Assembly: GCF_014489845.1 (NCBI RefSeq)
Contig: NZ_JABURY010000018.1
Span: 1 to 64,000, forward strand
Origin: Frischella japonica
Lineage (GTDB): Bacteria; Pseudomonadota; Gammaproteobacteria; Enterobacterales; Orbaceae
Length of the DNA stretch: 64,000 nucleotides
Reading direction: 5' to 3'
Below the pieces are notes generated by a model, which made no database searches, had not been told where the DNA came from, and saw only the letters and a list, made by a program, of their open reading frames with translations. Below are positions 10,701 to 17,430 of the stretch, in pieces. Numbering within the stretch: the stretch's first letter is position 1; every line of letters begins with the position of its first letter. The position numbers and the translations under genes are program-made.

Positions 10701-10981
10701 TCTGGATTTTCTGAATTATCTATCTCAGCTAAATCAGCACCACACTCCATGCAAATTAAATCACCTGTATCCATGATATGGCCATTCACACAGTGTGCCA
10801 CAGTGATTTCTGGCAACACATCATTGACCGTTACAACGCTCTGGGGGCGCCATCCTGTTTCACTAATAGTTACCGATGACAAATCCCAACCACAGAGTTC
10901 ATCATTAATAGTCCCTTCACAGAAAATCTCATGAAGAGATCGCTCTGTTTGACAATTAGGACAAAACCGCATCATGGCCAT
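4724..10981 (-). CDS. Zinc-ribbon / pseudokinase / SF1 helicase / REase-like fusion protein
   Basis: A 2085-residue multidomain protein. Residues 1-90 carry two zinc-ribbon-like Cys clusters (C7-x2-C10, C21, C30; C64, C77-x2-C80). About 113-360 is a Ser/Thr-kinase fold with HCDLRPNN (Asp230) and TAPE (274-276), but DFG reads GFG (250-252) and the VAIK lysine position reads VLTL, so it is probably a pseudokinase. About 640-950 resembles the region before the helicase in COG1112/DUF4011 proteins. The SF1 helicase follows: Walker A GPPGTGKS (973-980), DEAS (about 1634), GDEKQMPPS (about 1657), the HYRS motif, and VAITRARKK (about 1900). The last 130 residues resemble the Vsr/MTES_1575 endonuclease fold (LDFAIED, GIECDAP). 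The ribosome binding site AAGGA lies 7 bases before the ATG. Domain layout resembles kinase-helicase proteins such as Mokosh type I, but no PLD nuclease is seen. Confidence 0.85.
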   Translation of the reverse strand: MAMMRFCPNCQTERSLHEIFCEGTINDELCGWDLSSVTISETGWRPQSVVTVNDVLPEITVAHCVNGHIMDTGDLICMECGADLAEIDNSENPERIPSNQEETITESDITTIDDWQLLQLISQTDGVRERYLVKRLHDEKRAVLTLYHTGAEPNIDVYEVLRNLPREHVPEIITKGRWNDQAYVVAEELTGGVLADLGMVINDMDTIRHVMTELGQALNAFTAAGLRHCDLRPNNLLVRTKEPLDLVITGFGSARLSEFDLEVISPLATTFYTAPEVVAGGVSVASDWWSLGVILLEQLTQGKCFEGVNTQAFIIQVLASGVDIPTTLDPRLQLLLRGLLAKDHHRRWQWSEVQAWINGEDVAAPEMVQATAQEVDLDRSISLGGKSYHRVKVFALNAANPVNWQEATELLSRGNLVTWLEQTDFDATSLATIREIMRKPDLTSDMQLMVVLKILNPDMPLIIAGNIVTPNWLLQHPSDGYQLISGGIPSILKASEVWLWHLHERANTVRQRALNLQIKLDEEVLRIHLLSASRAQLAAIWSEKNALFPDANNAGLLSLLERRSISEEDFIVLLSAELGQFKSLDTVLKESLTLGKKLNIDMVDDEALRRLIAQPRLTLYQQLNERIEGFASTGLDEVDQWAEQYRLEKRMPLPKLLVLLSIGPEKWVKPHKRQYTSQIIDFFHKKVTTSILKGPLVRMRLGMYTARVDINLLGTERTSANKLLDHIVQRNSRPQAIDLEAFQANNFIEYQLRNLYRQSNLCRRDTGINGLYMGFPFLLYQEPNSNRLPRIAPLLLWPITLNYDMGVPNRITLAFDNEREEIRVNPALEGMLGKALYEDWKSVIDELLARSALTTLEVMDTLTNLGSVSSRQVQNLPINFDTELSEVCIACSAVLFDVNFLGQSIGEELNRLKKLSPVNTALETALRLKPYQAVAEIPEKPAELDRYFSVSSDPSQENAVLQARQDSGLLIEGPPGTGKSQTIVNMVGDAIGRNKTVLIVCQKKAALEVVYKRLAAEGLDSRSIMVNDVNANRNSVISSIREQLGLLFKFPERTDWIEKRKLVAAKITDLENRLDNHHEALHQQDPQTGLSYRELIADLIGIDKNYQLFAAPQIRSVISDCDPQQLITLENECAPLVRFWLPACYENSPLIHLKVFSHDLATLEDFKKFFSHFLSVEQLRMSQLTNHTRFEVDNPKPYQQWIEAEGNHFLAITESIRARLVKWLPFFKLGADASAVLEGDLLINQLTLLKERLALLNESSWCDLSLKLCLLELNELNDLSNKARLMLMPRSWYSFLSIKRYRSKQALLAFLALQGELPNLEVIPKLYNALLLEQEYRPIRQEIQTICARLQLPVPDNRTNLNIKNVVNETLTSLQEVKEWAKRIMSAPHCEEVEKSVLRSKVAFEHLLNDYHTAFERYASRKASLEALLPLVSYFEDTLYENCKTSIEKNEISPLLLIEINRALDTLEAYQYFRKRVPQLSAKAIKLFERLRLYQEDLTHLPMTALDKSFRQLLNYEAKQTWKARIEQDNPVLLTNEDEIQQQIQALASADEEIRELNKTLFTHNIPVGKLASAREWEDITRLTGQRARRLREFVEQGVQLGLMSLRPIWLMNPDIVSRLLPLKAGLFDVVIFDEASQMPVEYAIPSLYRAKVAVVSGDEKQMPPSSFFSAQAELEEDLDLNLSAELTDEEQQEVLQGKWDSKEITDCPDLLQLARSVLPTTGLQIHYRSEYRELIDYSNAAFYMNQLNIPVRHPLETIKQAQPLEYIWANGVYEQQTNLKEAKKVVQVVDNIWQQSSGKRPSIGVVTFNKKQADLIEKFFYEKAAEDETFATIFKEENQRMDNGEDMSIFIKNVENVQGDERDIIVFSTTFGCNEKGIFRRNFGVLGQQGGERRLNVAITRARKKIILVSSMPIDDISDMLSGKQSPTTPRDYLQCYLAYAKALSEGKFDYSKDLLNRVTGYSQFVIDRTETMQQDAFLDDVEAYIQSLGVGYMRQSGNGVFALDFAIEDPATKLYSIGIECDAPIHSLLNHARSREIWRQSVLKRAIPNIIRISSHNWYENKEQEKKRLKTLVETVLTSEVSQ

Positions 10982-10991
10982 GCTAAAATCC

Positions 10992-11639
10992 TTAATACTT
11001 TGTTTTATCAGCAGTCACTTTTATCTGATGCCCTTGTTGCTTTAAAAGAGTTTGTAATTTTACGAAATCATCACGCCTAGGGATGCCGGCAAACCAGACA
11101 ACCCCTTCTGCGTCAAACATGACATCTAATACTTTATCCTCAGTTGTAACTGCTTGCTGATAATAGGCAAATTTTTCTACAGCTTGTGAGGTAAAACAAT
11201 GTAACCTTTGATTATCACTACCTCTTAACCTTAAAGTTTGTGAACTCTGCCGTTGAAAGGGGTCACTGATTAACACATCAATGTAAGGTTTAATTTGCTG
11301 TAACTGATCGGTAATATCTTCAACGCCATACCCTGTGTACACTAAAATATCGACCTTTGTTCTTTCGCGTAACTGAACCACAATAGCCAACAACGCCTCA
11401 AATTGATCGAACGGTTCCCCGCCAGAGATAGTAATCCCATCAATCAAAGGTAGGTAAGAGGAAAGCTTCATCATCAGTTGTTCAATTGGAATTAACGTTT
11501 TTGCTGTTGCCCATGTATCAACTGAAATACAACCCTCACAACGTAAACTACAACCTTGAAACCAAATACCAAGTCGCCTACCTGGTCCTAGTGTTGTTAC
11601 TGGAAAATGAATACGCGAGATACCAACTGTTAACACCAT
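10992..11639 (-). CDS. Radical SAM protein, NrdG/PFL-activase-like
   Basis: 215 residues. The motif GCSLRCEGC (Cys30, Cys34, Cys37) is the CX3CX2C ligand set for a [4Fe-4S] cluster, and SGGEPFDQ is the SAM-binding GGE motif, both typical of the small activases for anaerobic ribonucleotide reductase and pyruvate formate-lyase. LGIWFQGC before the cluster fits the 4Fe-4S single-cluster subgroup. The last 60 residues extend beyond the minimal NrdG fold. No glycyl-radical enzyme is nearby; instead it lies between an AAA+ ATPase and a helicase-nuclease. Its ATG abuts the ATPase stop (TAA ATG), so the genes are cotranslated. The substrate is unknown; modification of a protein or nucleotide within operon A is inference. 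Confidence 0.85.
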   Translation of the reverse strand: MVLTVGISRIHFPVTTLGPGRRLGIWFQGCSLRCEGCISVDTWATAKTLIPIEQLMMKLSSYLPLIDGITISGGEPFDQFEALLAIVVQLRERTKVDILVYTGYGVEDITDQLQQIKPYIDVLISDPFQRQSSQTLRLRGSDNQRLHCFTSQAVEKFAYYQQAVTTEDKVLDVMFDAEGVVWFAGIPRRDDFVKLQTLLKQQGHQIKVTADKTKY

Positions 11640-13460
11640 TTACTCCAAAATTAATTGCCCTATTTGCAACTGAGTTACCACTAATGTTTGACCTGTTTGA
11701 GGGTTTAACTTAAACAACTCACGAGCCAATGGATTTAATAAATAAGCCTCAATGTGATTACGTATTCCTCGACCACCATTTGATAAATCAGCTAAAGCAA
11801 TGTTTTTCAAACTGTCTAATGCTTCTGGGGTAAAGGATAAAATTAACCCTTGTGATTGTAAATCTTCAATCACACCATCGATCATTTGTTGGAATATTTG
11901 CTCCGCCACATCAGGACGAATAAAGTCAAAGACAATAATATTTTCGCCTATCCTATTCAATATTTCGGGGCGATTTAAAACAAATTTAAAATGCCGCTCA
12001 ATTTCATTTTTTACTTTTGCTTGAACATCATCAAATTGAACATTAGCAGTAACGTTAGGAATGCGCTCACCTGTTTCGGTCAGTTTATAAATTCCAAGAT
12101 TGGATGTAAAAATGATGAGTGCCTCTGAAAAATAAACACGCTCACCTCGACCAGAAGTTAGAACACCATCATCTAAAATTTGTAAAAATTTATCCATAAC
12201 CCGAGGATGAGCTTTTTCAATCTCATCAAATAATACGACACTAAACGGTTTTTCTCGTATTGCATTGGTTAGCTCCCCTCCTACATCATAGCCCACATAG
12301 CCGGGAGGTGAACCAATTAAACGCTGATCGGAAAATTCTGAACTAAACTCAGACATATCAAAGCGAATGTATGCGCTTTCATCATTAAAGAGCAAACTGG
12401 TAACTGTTTTGGCAAGCTCTGTTTTACCTACACCTGTTGGACCTGCTAAAAAAACTACGCCACGGGGTCTATTTCCTCTTCGGTTAGCACCAATACCCGT
12501 AATTGCTCGCTTTATAATATCGAGCATATGGACAACCGCATGATTTTGTCCTTTAACTCGTTGATACACAAAGTTATCTGCTTGTGCTATTTTTTCACGA
12601 TCAATTTTCTGCCATGGATCTTCCGTTACACCTACTTTATAGCGCCTTACGGCATCATTGATATCATCAATGCTCAATTTCTCTACTCTTGCCAATGTCG
12701 TAATAGCATTCATATCCAGCAATAACATCCCCTCTGTACTGTTAACAAAGGTTGTTTCCGCTTTTGCCAGCAATTCTGGCGAAGTTTGTTGCGAACCAGA
12801 AATACCTTTTATTAATCCAGAGGCTAATGCTCGACGAGCAGCGCTGTCTGGTTTAGAAACTGGAATATGACGAATTCGTGGATTATTTACTAATAACCAG
12901 TCAGGTAAATCCCCTTCTTTTTCTACCAACCAAAGTACAGTATTAAAAAAGGGCGTACGATTTGTACCAGCTGGTCTTGCATTCACTCGATGAGAGAGTA
13001 CTAATGCCCGCGTAAACAGCTGATGTTCTGCTGTACTTAAGTTATCTGCACGAATGGTCAGTTGTGAGGCAAAATCAATAATTAATGCAACAGGCTCGTC
13101 ATTAAGATTAACAAAATTTTCTAATGCATTTCCCAATAAATCAATGCCTGCAGCAGCCCGCCCTTTTTCTGGCGTTAATCCTACTTGTTGTAATAATTTA
13201 TCAATATCAATAGCTGGTAAATCAGGTGTTTGTAAACCATAAAACCCCGATAAAGGATCCCAAATCAGTACTTGACTATACCCCACACCGCGCAGAGCAC
13301 GATATAACGCTAACTCAAATGTTTGTGGTGTAATAACCCCTGGCTCCACTTCACACGCTTGTAAATCCCTAATATTTCCTGACAATAAAAACTGGCTCTT
13401 TAAATGTAAAAACCTAACTAAATCACGCATCCAACGTGGCTTACTAAACTGATAAGTCAT
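11640..13460 (-). CDS. ClpB-D2-like AAA+ ATPase, first gene of operon A
   Basis: 606 residues. The C-terminal half (about 300-600) is a class II Clp/HSP100 type AAA+ module: Walker A GPTGVGKT (340-347), the pore-loop region GSPPGYVGYDVGG, Walker B VVLFDE (408-413) followed by IEKAHP, sensor 1 IIFTSN and a C-terminal small domain. Residues 1-280 look like a degenerate AAA-like domain (FLLSGNIRDL, VALIIDFASQ) with no Walker A. I infer one active and one inactive module, and a protein-remodelling role. It is the promoter-proximal gene of the four-gene operon, with ribosome binding site AAAGGA 8 bases before the ATG. It is not housekeeping ClpB or ClpX, given its length and divergent N-terminus. 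Confidence 0.85.
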   Translation of the reverse strand: MTYQFSKPRWMRDLVRFLHLKSQFLLSGNIRDLQACEVEPGVITPQTFELALYRALRGVGYSQVLIWDPLSGFYGLQTPDLPAIDIDKLLQQVGLTPEKGRAAAGIDLLGNALENFVNLNDEPVALIIDFASQLTIRADNLSTAEHQLFTRALVLSHRVNARPAGTNRTPFFNTVLWLVEKEGDLPDWLLVNNPRIRHIPVSKPDSAARRALASGLIKGISGSQQTSPELLAKAETTFVNSTEGMLLLDMNAITTLARVEKLSIDDINDAVRRYKVGVTEDPWQKIDREKIAQADNFVYQRVKGQNHAVVHMLDIIKRAITGIGANRRGNRPRGVVFLAGPTGVGKTELAKTVTSLLFNDESAYIRFDMSEFSSEFSDQRLIGSPPGYVGYDVGGELTNAIREKPFSVVLFDEIEKAHPRVMDKFLQILDDGVLTSGRGERVYFSEALIIFTSNLGIYKLTETGERIPNVTANVQFDDVQAKVKNEIERHFKFVLNRPEILNRIGENIIVFDFIRPDVAEQIFQQMIDGVIEDLQSQGLILSFTPEALDSLKNIALADLSNGGRGIRNHIEAYLLNPLARELFKLNPQTGQTLVVTQLQIGQLILE

Positions 13461-13505
13461 GCCGAAAATCCTTTAATAATAAACCTCCAATAATCACTAC
13501 CATGT

Positions 13506-13511
13506 ATTATA
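13506..13511 (-). promoter_or_regulatory. Candidate -10 box of operon A promoter
   Basis: A TATAAT on the minus strand about 45 bases upstream of the AAA+ ATPase ATG. The best -35 at 17-base spacing (CTAGTT) is weak, so activation or an alternative start is possible. Confidence 0.4.
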
Positions 13512-13651
13512 TAGAAACATATTGATATAACTAGCCTTAATAATTAAAGATATGTAATGTTGATAGTAATAAAATAAAACTACTTAGTACTTGAGAGGGA
13601 TTGGTTGACATTTTATAGGTTTTAATAAATAAAAACACTATTTTTATATAT

Positions 13652-13741
13652 ATTGAAATCTATCATATTTGTGTTCGTTGTCATTCAGCCAACGGTAAGA
13701 TATCGCCAGAGCAATATGAAAGCATTATTATAAAAACATGA
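13652..13741 (+). pseudogene. IS3-family transposase C-terminal remnant
   Basis: The plus strand encodes VRCHSANGKISPEQYES followed by IIIKT and a stop. The pattern RxHSANGxxSPxQYE is the highly characteristic C-terminal end of IS3-family OrfB (DDE) transposases. Only about 29 codons remain and no terminal inverted repeats are recognised, so it is a relic. It marks past insertion-sequence activity right beside operon A. Confidence 0.6.
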
Positions 13742-14398
13742 AATCATATTGGGCAGGATTATTAATGGAGGACGATGAATCATTCTTAACAAAACCTAAA
13801 TATTCTTATAATTCAGCATTTCAGAGTTGCTTTATAGTATGTTTTTGAGCATAGTTGAAAATTAATTTATATCTTGTTCCGTTTTAATTTTAGCCGTTAA
13901 TATTGAATTTCTTTTGTTATCAATAAATCCTTAGAATATATCTAATTTGGATTTACACAAAATTTAATACAGTTTCGCACAGAACCATCTTGCAAGATAC
14001 ATTATCAGATTACTTTTGGAAAACTATACAATTTAGACCAGAACTAATCTGACAGAAACCTTTCAAAATCATATACTGTAAATGCTGGTCTAAACGTATT
14101 CACATTATTAATATTCTATATCTTGATTCATTGTTTGATGAATATCGACTTTAATATTACCATCAAATTTGTTGACTAACCAAATATTCAAATTAACACT
14201 CTTAATAAATTCATATAATCTATTTATACCATTAACTAGACTTTTAGGTCTCGTTGTAGCCACAAATAGCTGTTTCATAAATTTTTCTTGATTACTCAAT
14301 GGTCTTTTTTGGCGGTAATTGCTTTATTCCCATTAACAATTATGATTAATTTATTCCTTTTCATCTAGCTTCTTTAATTCTGTATAAATTAATGCAAA

Positions 14399-15034
14399 TT
14401 ACTTTTGAAATGTAATATCACAAATATCAACTCTTTCCATATAATTTGTAGAAACCGAAGAAAATATGATTTTTTTATTTTTATCAATAAAATAAGTTGC
14501 AGGAATAGGTAATTTATGGCTTTTATCATCATTAAATAATTCTAGATCTGCACCCAGGTTTTTATAAATTTTACGAATATTTTCTTGTAGTATGTAGGCA
14601 AGCCCATATTTATCAGCGATTTCGTTACCTTTATCTGAAAGTATTCTAAAATCAAGGTTATTTTGTATCGTTATATCATGATTAAAACGGATAGTTTGAG
14701 GGGTTATTGCAATAACCGTTGTACTATCGATAAGATTGTTATTAATAGCTTCTTGATAATGTGCTAGTTCAGCCATACAAAACGGGCACCAATTACCTCG
14801 AAAAAAGCTAAGTATTACGGCATTATCTTGTAATACATCATATAGTGAAACAGGTAATCCTTCGGCATCTGGCAACGTAAAATCAGGAGCTATATCACCG
14901 ACTTTAAGAGCATGATGTTCTAAATTTTGCTCAATTAAGTTCTGAAGTGATTGTCTAAGTGCATTTAAAATATCAACAGGTACATTTTGAGCCATCTCTT
15001 TTTGTATAAGCTGAAGTTTTTCATTTAATTTCAT
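14399..15034 (-). CDS. Peroxiredoxin-like protein (AhpC/TSA family)
   Basis: 211 residues. A helical N-terminal segment (1-45) is followed by a thioredoxin-fold AhpC/TSA domain starting at GDIAPDFTLPD. The active-site region is NWCPFC (Cys83, Cys86), a CxxC arrangement typical of the peroxiredoxin-like subgroup rather than classical 2-Cys AhpC. It has no signal peptide and is presumably cytoplasmic, reducing peroxides with a thiol donor. It is the last gene of a leftward operon with a DNA alkylation repair protein (2-base gap) and a MarR regulator, suggesting a coordinated response to an electrophile or oxidant. The order and spacing support cotranscription; the inducer is unknown. Confidence 0.85.
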   Translation of the reverse strand: MKLNEKLQLIQKEMAQNVPVDILNALRQSLQNLIEQNLEHHALKVGDIAPDFTLPDAEGLPVSLYDVLQDNAVILSFFRGNWCPFCMAELAHYQEAINNNLIDSTTVIAITPQTIRFNHDITIQNNLDFRILSDKGNEIADKYGLAYILQENIRKIYKNLGADLELFNDDKSHKLPIPATYFIDKNKKIIFSSVSTNYMERVDICDITFQK

Positions 15035-15036
15035 TG

Positions 15037-15894
15037 TTATTTTCCTTTATGTGGCATATTAATTGTACGCATCGCTTTTTTAACAATACGCTTTGTAAAT
15101 TCTGTATTACTTTCAAATACCCATCGTTCGCATAGATCTGAGACCCAATTTGGTCGAGTTTTACTTGCATCATTTAACCAATTTGCAACCGAATCTTGGA
15201 CATATTTTTCTGATTCATTTTTTAATGGTTCAAGTAAAGGAAGCGCAATATCAGGTTGTGTTTTTAACTCGGTAATATGTTTACACCAAACCCCTCTAGG
15301 TCTCAAACACTCAACAGCAAACCGTCTAATGTAGGGATTCGGATTTGTTACCCAAGAAGATAGTAATTCGATAGAAACAGTTAAATCTGAACATAGTTTT
15401 TCACGAACCGCCATCCAAGCCCATTCACGAACACCGAAGTGGTTATCTTTAGCATAAGGTTGAATCTGGATAAGTAATTCTTGTAGTGATAATGGGGGTT
15501 TCTTTTCCGGAAGAATAAAACATGCCCATCCTCGGGCTGTGTCAGATATATGTTGTGATAAACAACGGTATATTTCATCTTGTATGTTATAACTAACGAA
15601 TGTGTCAGCAAGTACTTTCCCTATTATTTTCATTTTAGACAAAATACCAGATGCAGTATTATTCATATTCATAACTGACAACATTTTGTTTAATAATTGT
15701 TCATTACAAAATGGCGTAAGAATCACTTTAAATAAATGTTCTTGGTCAACCTGTAAGCATTCATTGAGATGAGTTGTGGCTTCAAGCCCGTTATTTAACA
15801 TGTCAATACGATTCATTATTCGTGATGTCCTAGTTATGAAATTGTTGCGTAATAGGATCTTTTTAATCTGTTTAATTAACTTTCTATATGACAT
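15037..15894 (-). CDS. HEAT-repeat DNA alkylation repair protein (AlkD-like)
   Basis: 285 residues, all-helical. The segments GVREWAWMAVRE, PYIRRFAVECLRPRGVWC and YVQDSVANWLNDASKTRP are characteristic of the COG4335/AlkD-like family of alkylpurine DNA glycosylase-related proteins, built from HEAT-like helical repeats. The RRFA and RPRGVW motifs lie about residues 199-212. Such proteins bind and excise alkylated bases in the cytoplasm, though many members are unproven as glycosylases. It sits between marR-like and peroxiredoxin genes in the same leftward operon, so it probably belongs to a stress regulon. The start MSYRKLIK was chosen as the first ATG in an otherwise closed spacer. Confidence 0.85.
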   Translation of the reverse strand: MSYRKLIKQIKKILLRNNFITRTSRIMNRIDMLNNGLEATTHLNECLQVDQEHLFKVILTPFCNEQLLNKMLSVMNMNNTASGILSKMKIIGKVLADTFVSYNIQDEIYRCLSQHISDTARGWACFILPEKKPPLSLQELLIQIQPYAKDNHFGVREWAWMAVREKLCSDLTVSIELLSSWVTNPNPYIRRFAVECLRPRGVWCKHITELKTQPDIALPLLEPLKNESEKYVQDSVANWLNDASKTRPNWVSDLCERWVFESNTEFTKRIVKKAMRTINMPHKGK

Positions 15895-15954
15895 GTCACT
15901 TATAAAATACTAACTTATAATGACGGTATACAGTCGGTGTAAGTAATAATTAAA

Positions 15955-16437
15955 TTAATCCTCTTTAAGTTGAAACATTTTATTTAAAATACCAATGAGT
16001 GTTTCAATTTCAGAATCAGTGAGATTTTGTGTAATGCTAGCAATCCAACGACTGTGATCTTTGAATATTTTGTGGATTAAAACTTGACCTTTATGGGTCA
16101 GAGTTATATTAATTTTTCTTCCATCAACAGGGGCATCAGTTTTATTGACTAATTCATCTTTAACTAAAGAATTAATTAAAGATGTTATCGTCGGTTTTGT
16201 AACGCCACTTAAAGTAGCAATTTCTTGCGGAGTGAGCATTTTATACTCAAATAAAAGAACGAGCACCATAAAACGACCTTCAGATAACCGAAAATCACTC
16301 AATCGTTCAGAGCATTGCTTGTCTATTTTCTTTCCTGTAGAAAGTATGCTAAAACAGGCTTCTACTGCTGATATATTAGCCACTTTGTGTTTTTTAATAA
16401 TACTCGCTAAAGATGTGTATTTTTTTTCCAATTTCAT
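15955..16437 (-). CDS. MarR-family transcriptional regulator
   Basis: 160 residues with the winged-helix core of the MarR family: LTPQEIATLSGVTKPTITSLINSL is the helix-turn-helix (about 90-115) and DAPVDGRKINITLT the wing with the conserved DxR-type residues. The flanking helices would form the dimer interface. It is the first gene of a leftward operon with a DNA alkylation repair protein and a peroxiredoxin. A perfect palindrome lies 20 bases before its start between promoter and ATG, which strongly suggests autorepression relieved by a small ligand or oxidant. No conserved sensing Cys is obvious near the N-terminus except Cys27 and Cys40. Confidence 0.9.
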   Translation of the reverse strand: MKLEKKYTSLASIIKKHKVANISAVEACFSILSTGKKIDKQCSERLSDFRLSEGRFMVLVLLFEYKMLTPQEIATLSGVTKPTITSLINSLVKDELVNKTDAPVDGRKINITLTHKGQVLIHKIFKDHSRWIASITQNLTDSEIETLIGILNKMFQLKED

Positions 16438-16457
16438 GATTATTTCTTCTTTGTAAT

Positions 16458-16477
16458 ATAGTTAGACGCCTAACTAT
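16458..16477. promoter_or_regulatory. MarR-type operator palindrome
   Basis: The perfect inverted repeat ATAGTTAG-ACGC-CTAACTAT sits between the MarR gene start and its promoter. TAGTTAG-type half sites are typical MarR/SlyA operators, so this is the likely autoregulatory site. Confidence 0.7.
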
Positions 16478-16507
16478 TTTTGATAGAATCTAATAAAGTA
16501 TATTTTT

Positions 16508-16513
16508 TGTCAA
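16508..16513 (-). promoter_or_regulatory. -35 box of the MarR operon promoter
   Basis: A perfect TTGACA on the minus strand. At 17-base spacing the -10 (GATTCT) is weak. The MarR palindrome lies just downstream, where a bound repressor would block transcription. Confidence 0.5.
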
Positions 16514-16923
16514 GAAATATTTAGCAATTAGTTAATTACATTTAAACAGGAAGTTTATAAAAGAATTGATATAAATCATCTAAACATAATGAACATGATA
16601 TGAACCTCATAATTTTTTTAAGGCTTTTGTGTTTTGAAACAAGTGTAATAATGCCCTAATGTTGGCTAAATTATATCCTTCCTGGCATATCCACACTTTT
16701 TCGTTCTAAAAGATAAAATTATTTTTTTTATTTTTATTCTGTATTAAATAATTTAATCAGAAATACAACGGGTTATAATTATTACGCTGAGTAAATGGCG
16801 ATTATGTCTATACAAATCACAAACAACAGCAACTCCAGTAATTAACCATACTTTTTCATATTATAAATTCAATCTAATACTGTGGTTATACAATAAAGTT
16901 GCCGCTATTCTTAAAATGATCTT

Positions 16924-17304
16924 TTATTCAAACTTTGAGGTATCGGTAGCACAAACACGGAGTCGATGACCATCAGGATCATTTCCTACAAATGTGTATC
17001 CAAAATCGAGCATTTGAGGTTCGAGTTCAATTTTGACGTTTAGTTCTTTCCACATCGCATAAATCTTATCTACTTCATTTTTTGTTACATCACTAAATGA
17101 CAGCTCAAAACCACCATAATGATTGGGTGCCTTTGGCGTTATTTTATCAGCCTCTTGAAGGCCAAAAATAAAATTATCATTTAATAAAAATACAGCAAAA
17201 CCAGGATAAGTTTTAACAGGTGGGCGCCCTAGTATTTTTGTGTAAAACTCTGTGCTAGCATCGACATCTTTGACATAAACAATAACGCTATTGGGTTTAA
17301 ACAT
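16924..17304 (-). CDS. VOC-family (glyoxalase/bleomycin-resistance fold) protein
   Basis: 126 residues, the usual length of a single VOC domain built of two beta-alpha-beta-beta-beta modules. MFKPNSVIVYVKDVDASTEFYTKIL is the typical first module, and GYTFVGNDPDGHRLRVC the typical last strand with DPDGHR. The family covers metal-dependent lyases, dioxygenases and antibiotic-binding proteins, so the substrate cannot be stated. It is transcribed divergently from a WYL regulator (127-base spacer), an arrangement that suggests local control by that regulator. Confidence 0.85.
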   Translation of the reverse strand: MFKPNSVIVYVKDVDASTEFYTKILGRPPVKTYPGFAVFLLNDNFIFGLQEADKITPKAPNHYGGFELSFSDVTKNEVDKIYAMWKELNVKIELEPQMLDFGYTFVGNDPDGHRLRVCATDTSKFE

Positions 17305-17430
17305 TTTTCTTTCCTTTTGGTGATAAAAATTAGTTTAAAGAATTTTAGTTATCTCTATTTTGATGTAGCATTGCTGACAACTGCATGTCATATTTAAAAT
17401 TCAATCTAAATTATTTTGCAAACATAAAGC

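Larger units (their letters stand above)
13461..14398. other. Intergenic region with decayed sequence
   Basis: 938 bases between operon A and the peroxiredoxin gene. It holds the operon A promoter candidate and an IS3 transposase remnant (13652-13741). A 63-codon minus-strand frame at 14108-14299 (TTG start, protein-like composition, no ribosome binding site or family) may be a remnant of a small gene. Otherwise it is AT-rich with no RNA gene seen. Confidence 0.5.
16438..16923. other. Intergenic region between VOC and MarR genes
   Basis: 486 bases. The right-hand gene (VOC) ends here and the MarR operon promoter and operator lie at 16458-16513. The remainder is AT-rich with no gene, repeat or clear terminator that I can support. 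Confidence 0.5.

Noticed and set aside
4724-10981. Complete Mokosh system
   Set aside because: The helicase-kinase combination fits, but no PLD nuclease is visible, the kinase is degenerate, and the Clp-like and radical SAM partners are not part of that system as I know it.
14108-14299. 63-codon minus-strand frame with TTG start
   Set aside because: Protein-like composition but no ribosome binding site or family; kept only as a possible remnant in the intergenic description.
16804-16845. Possible 13-codon leader peptide (MSIQITNNSNSSN)
   Set aside because: No attenuator hairpin and no biosynthetic operon downstream on the plus strand.
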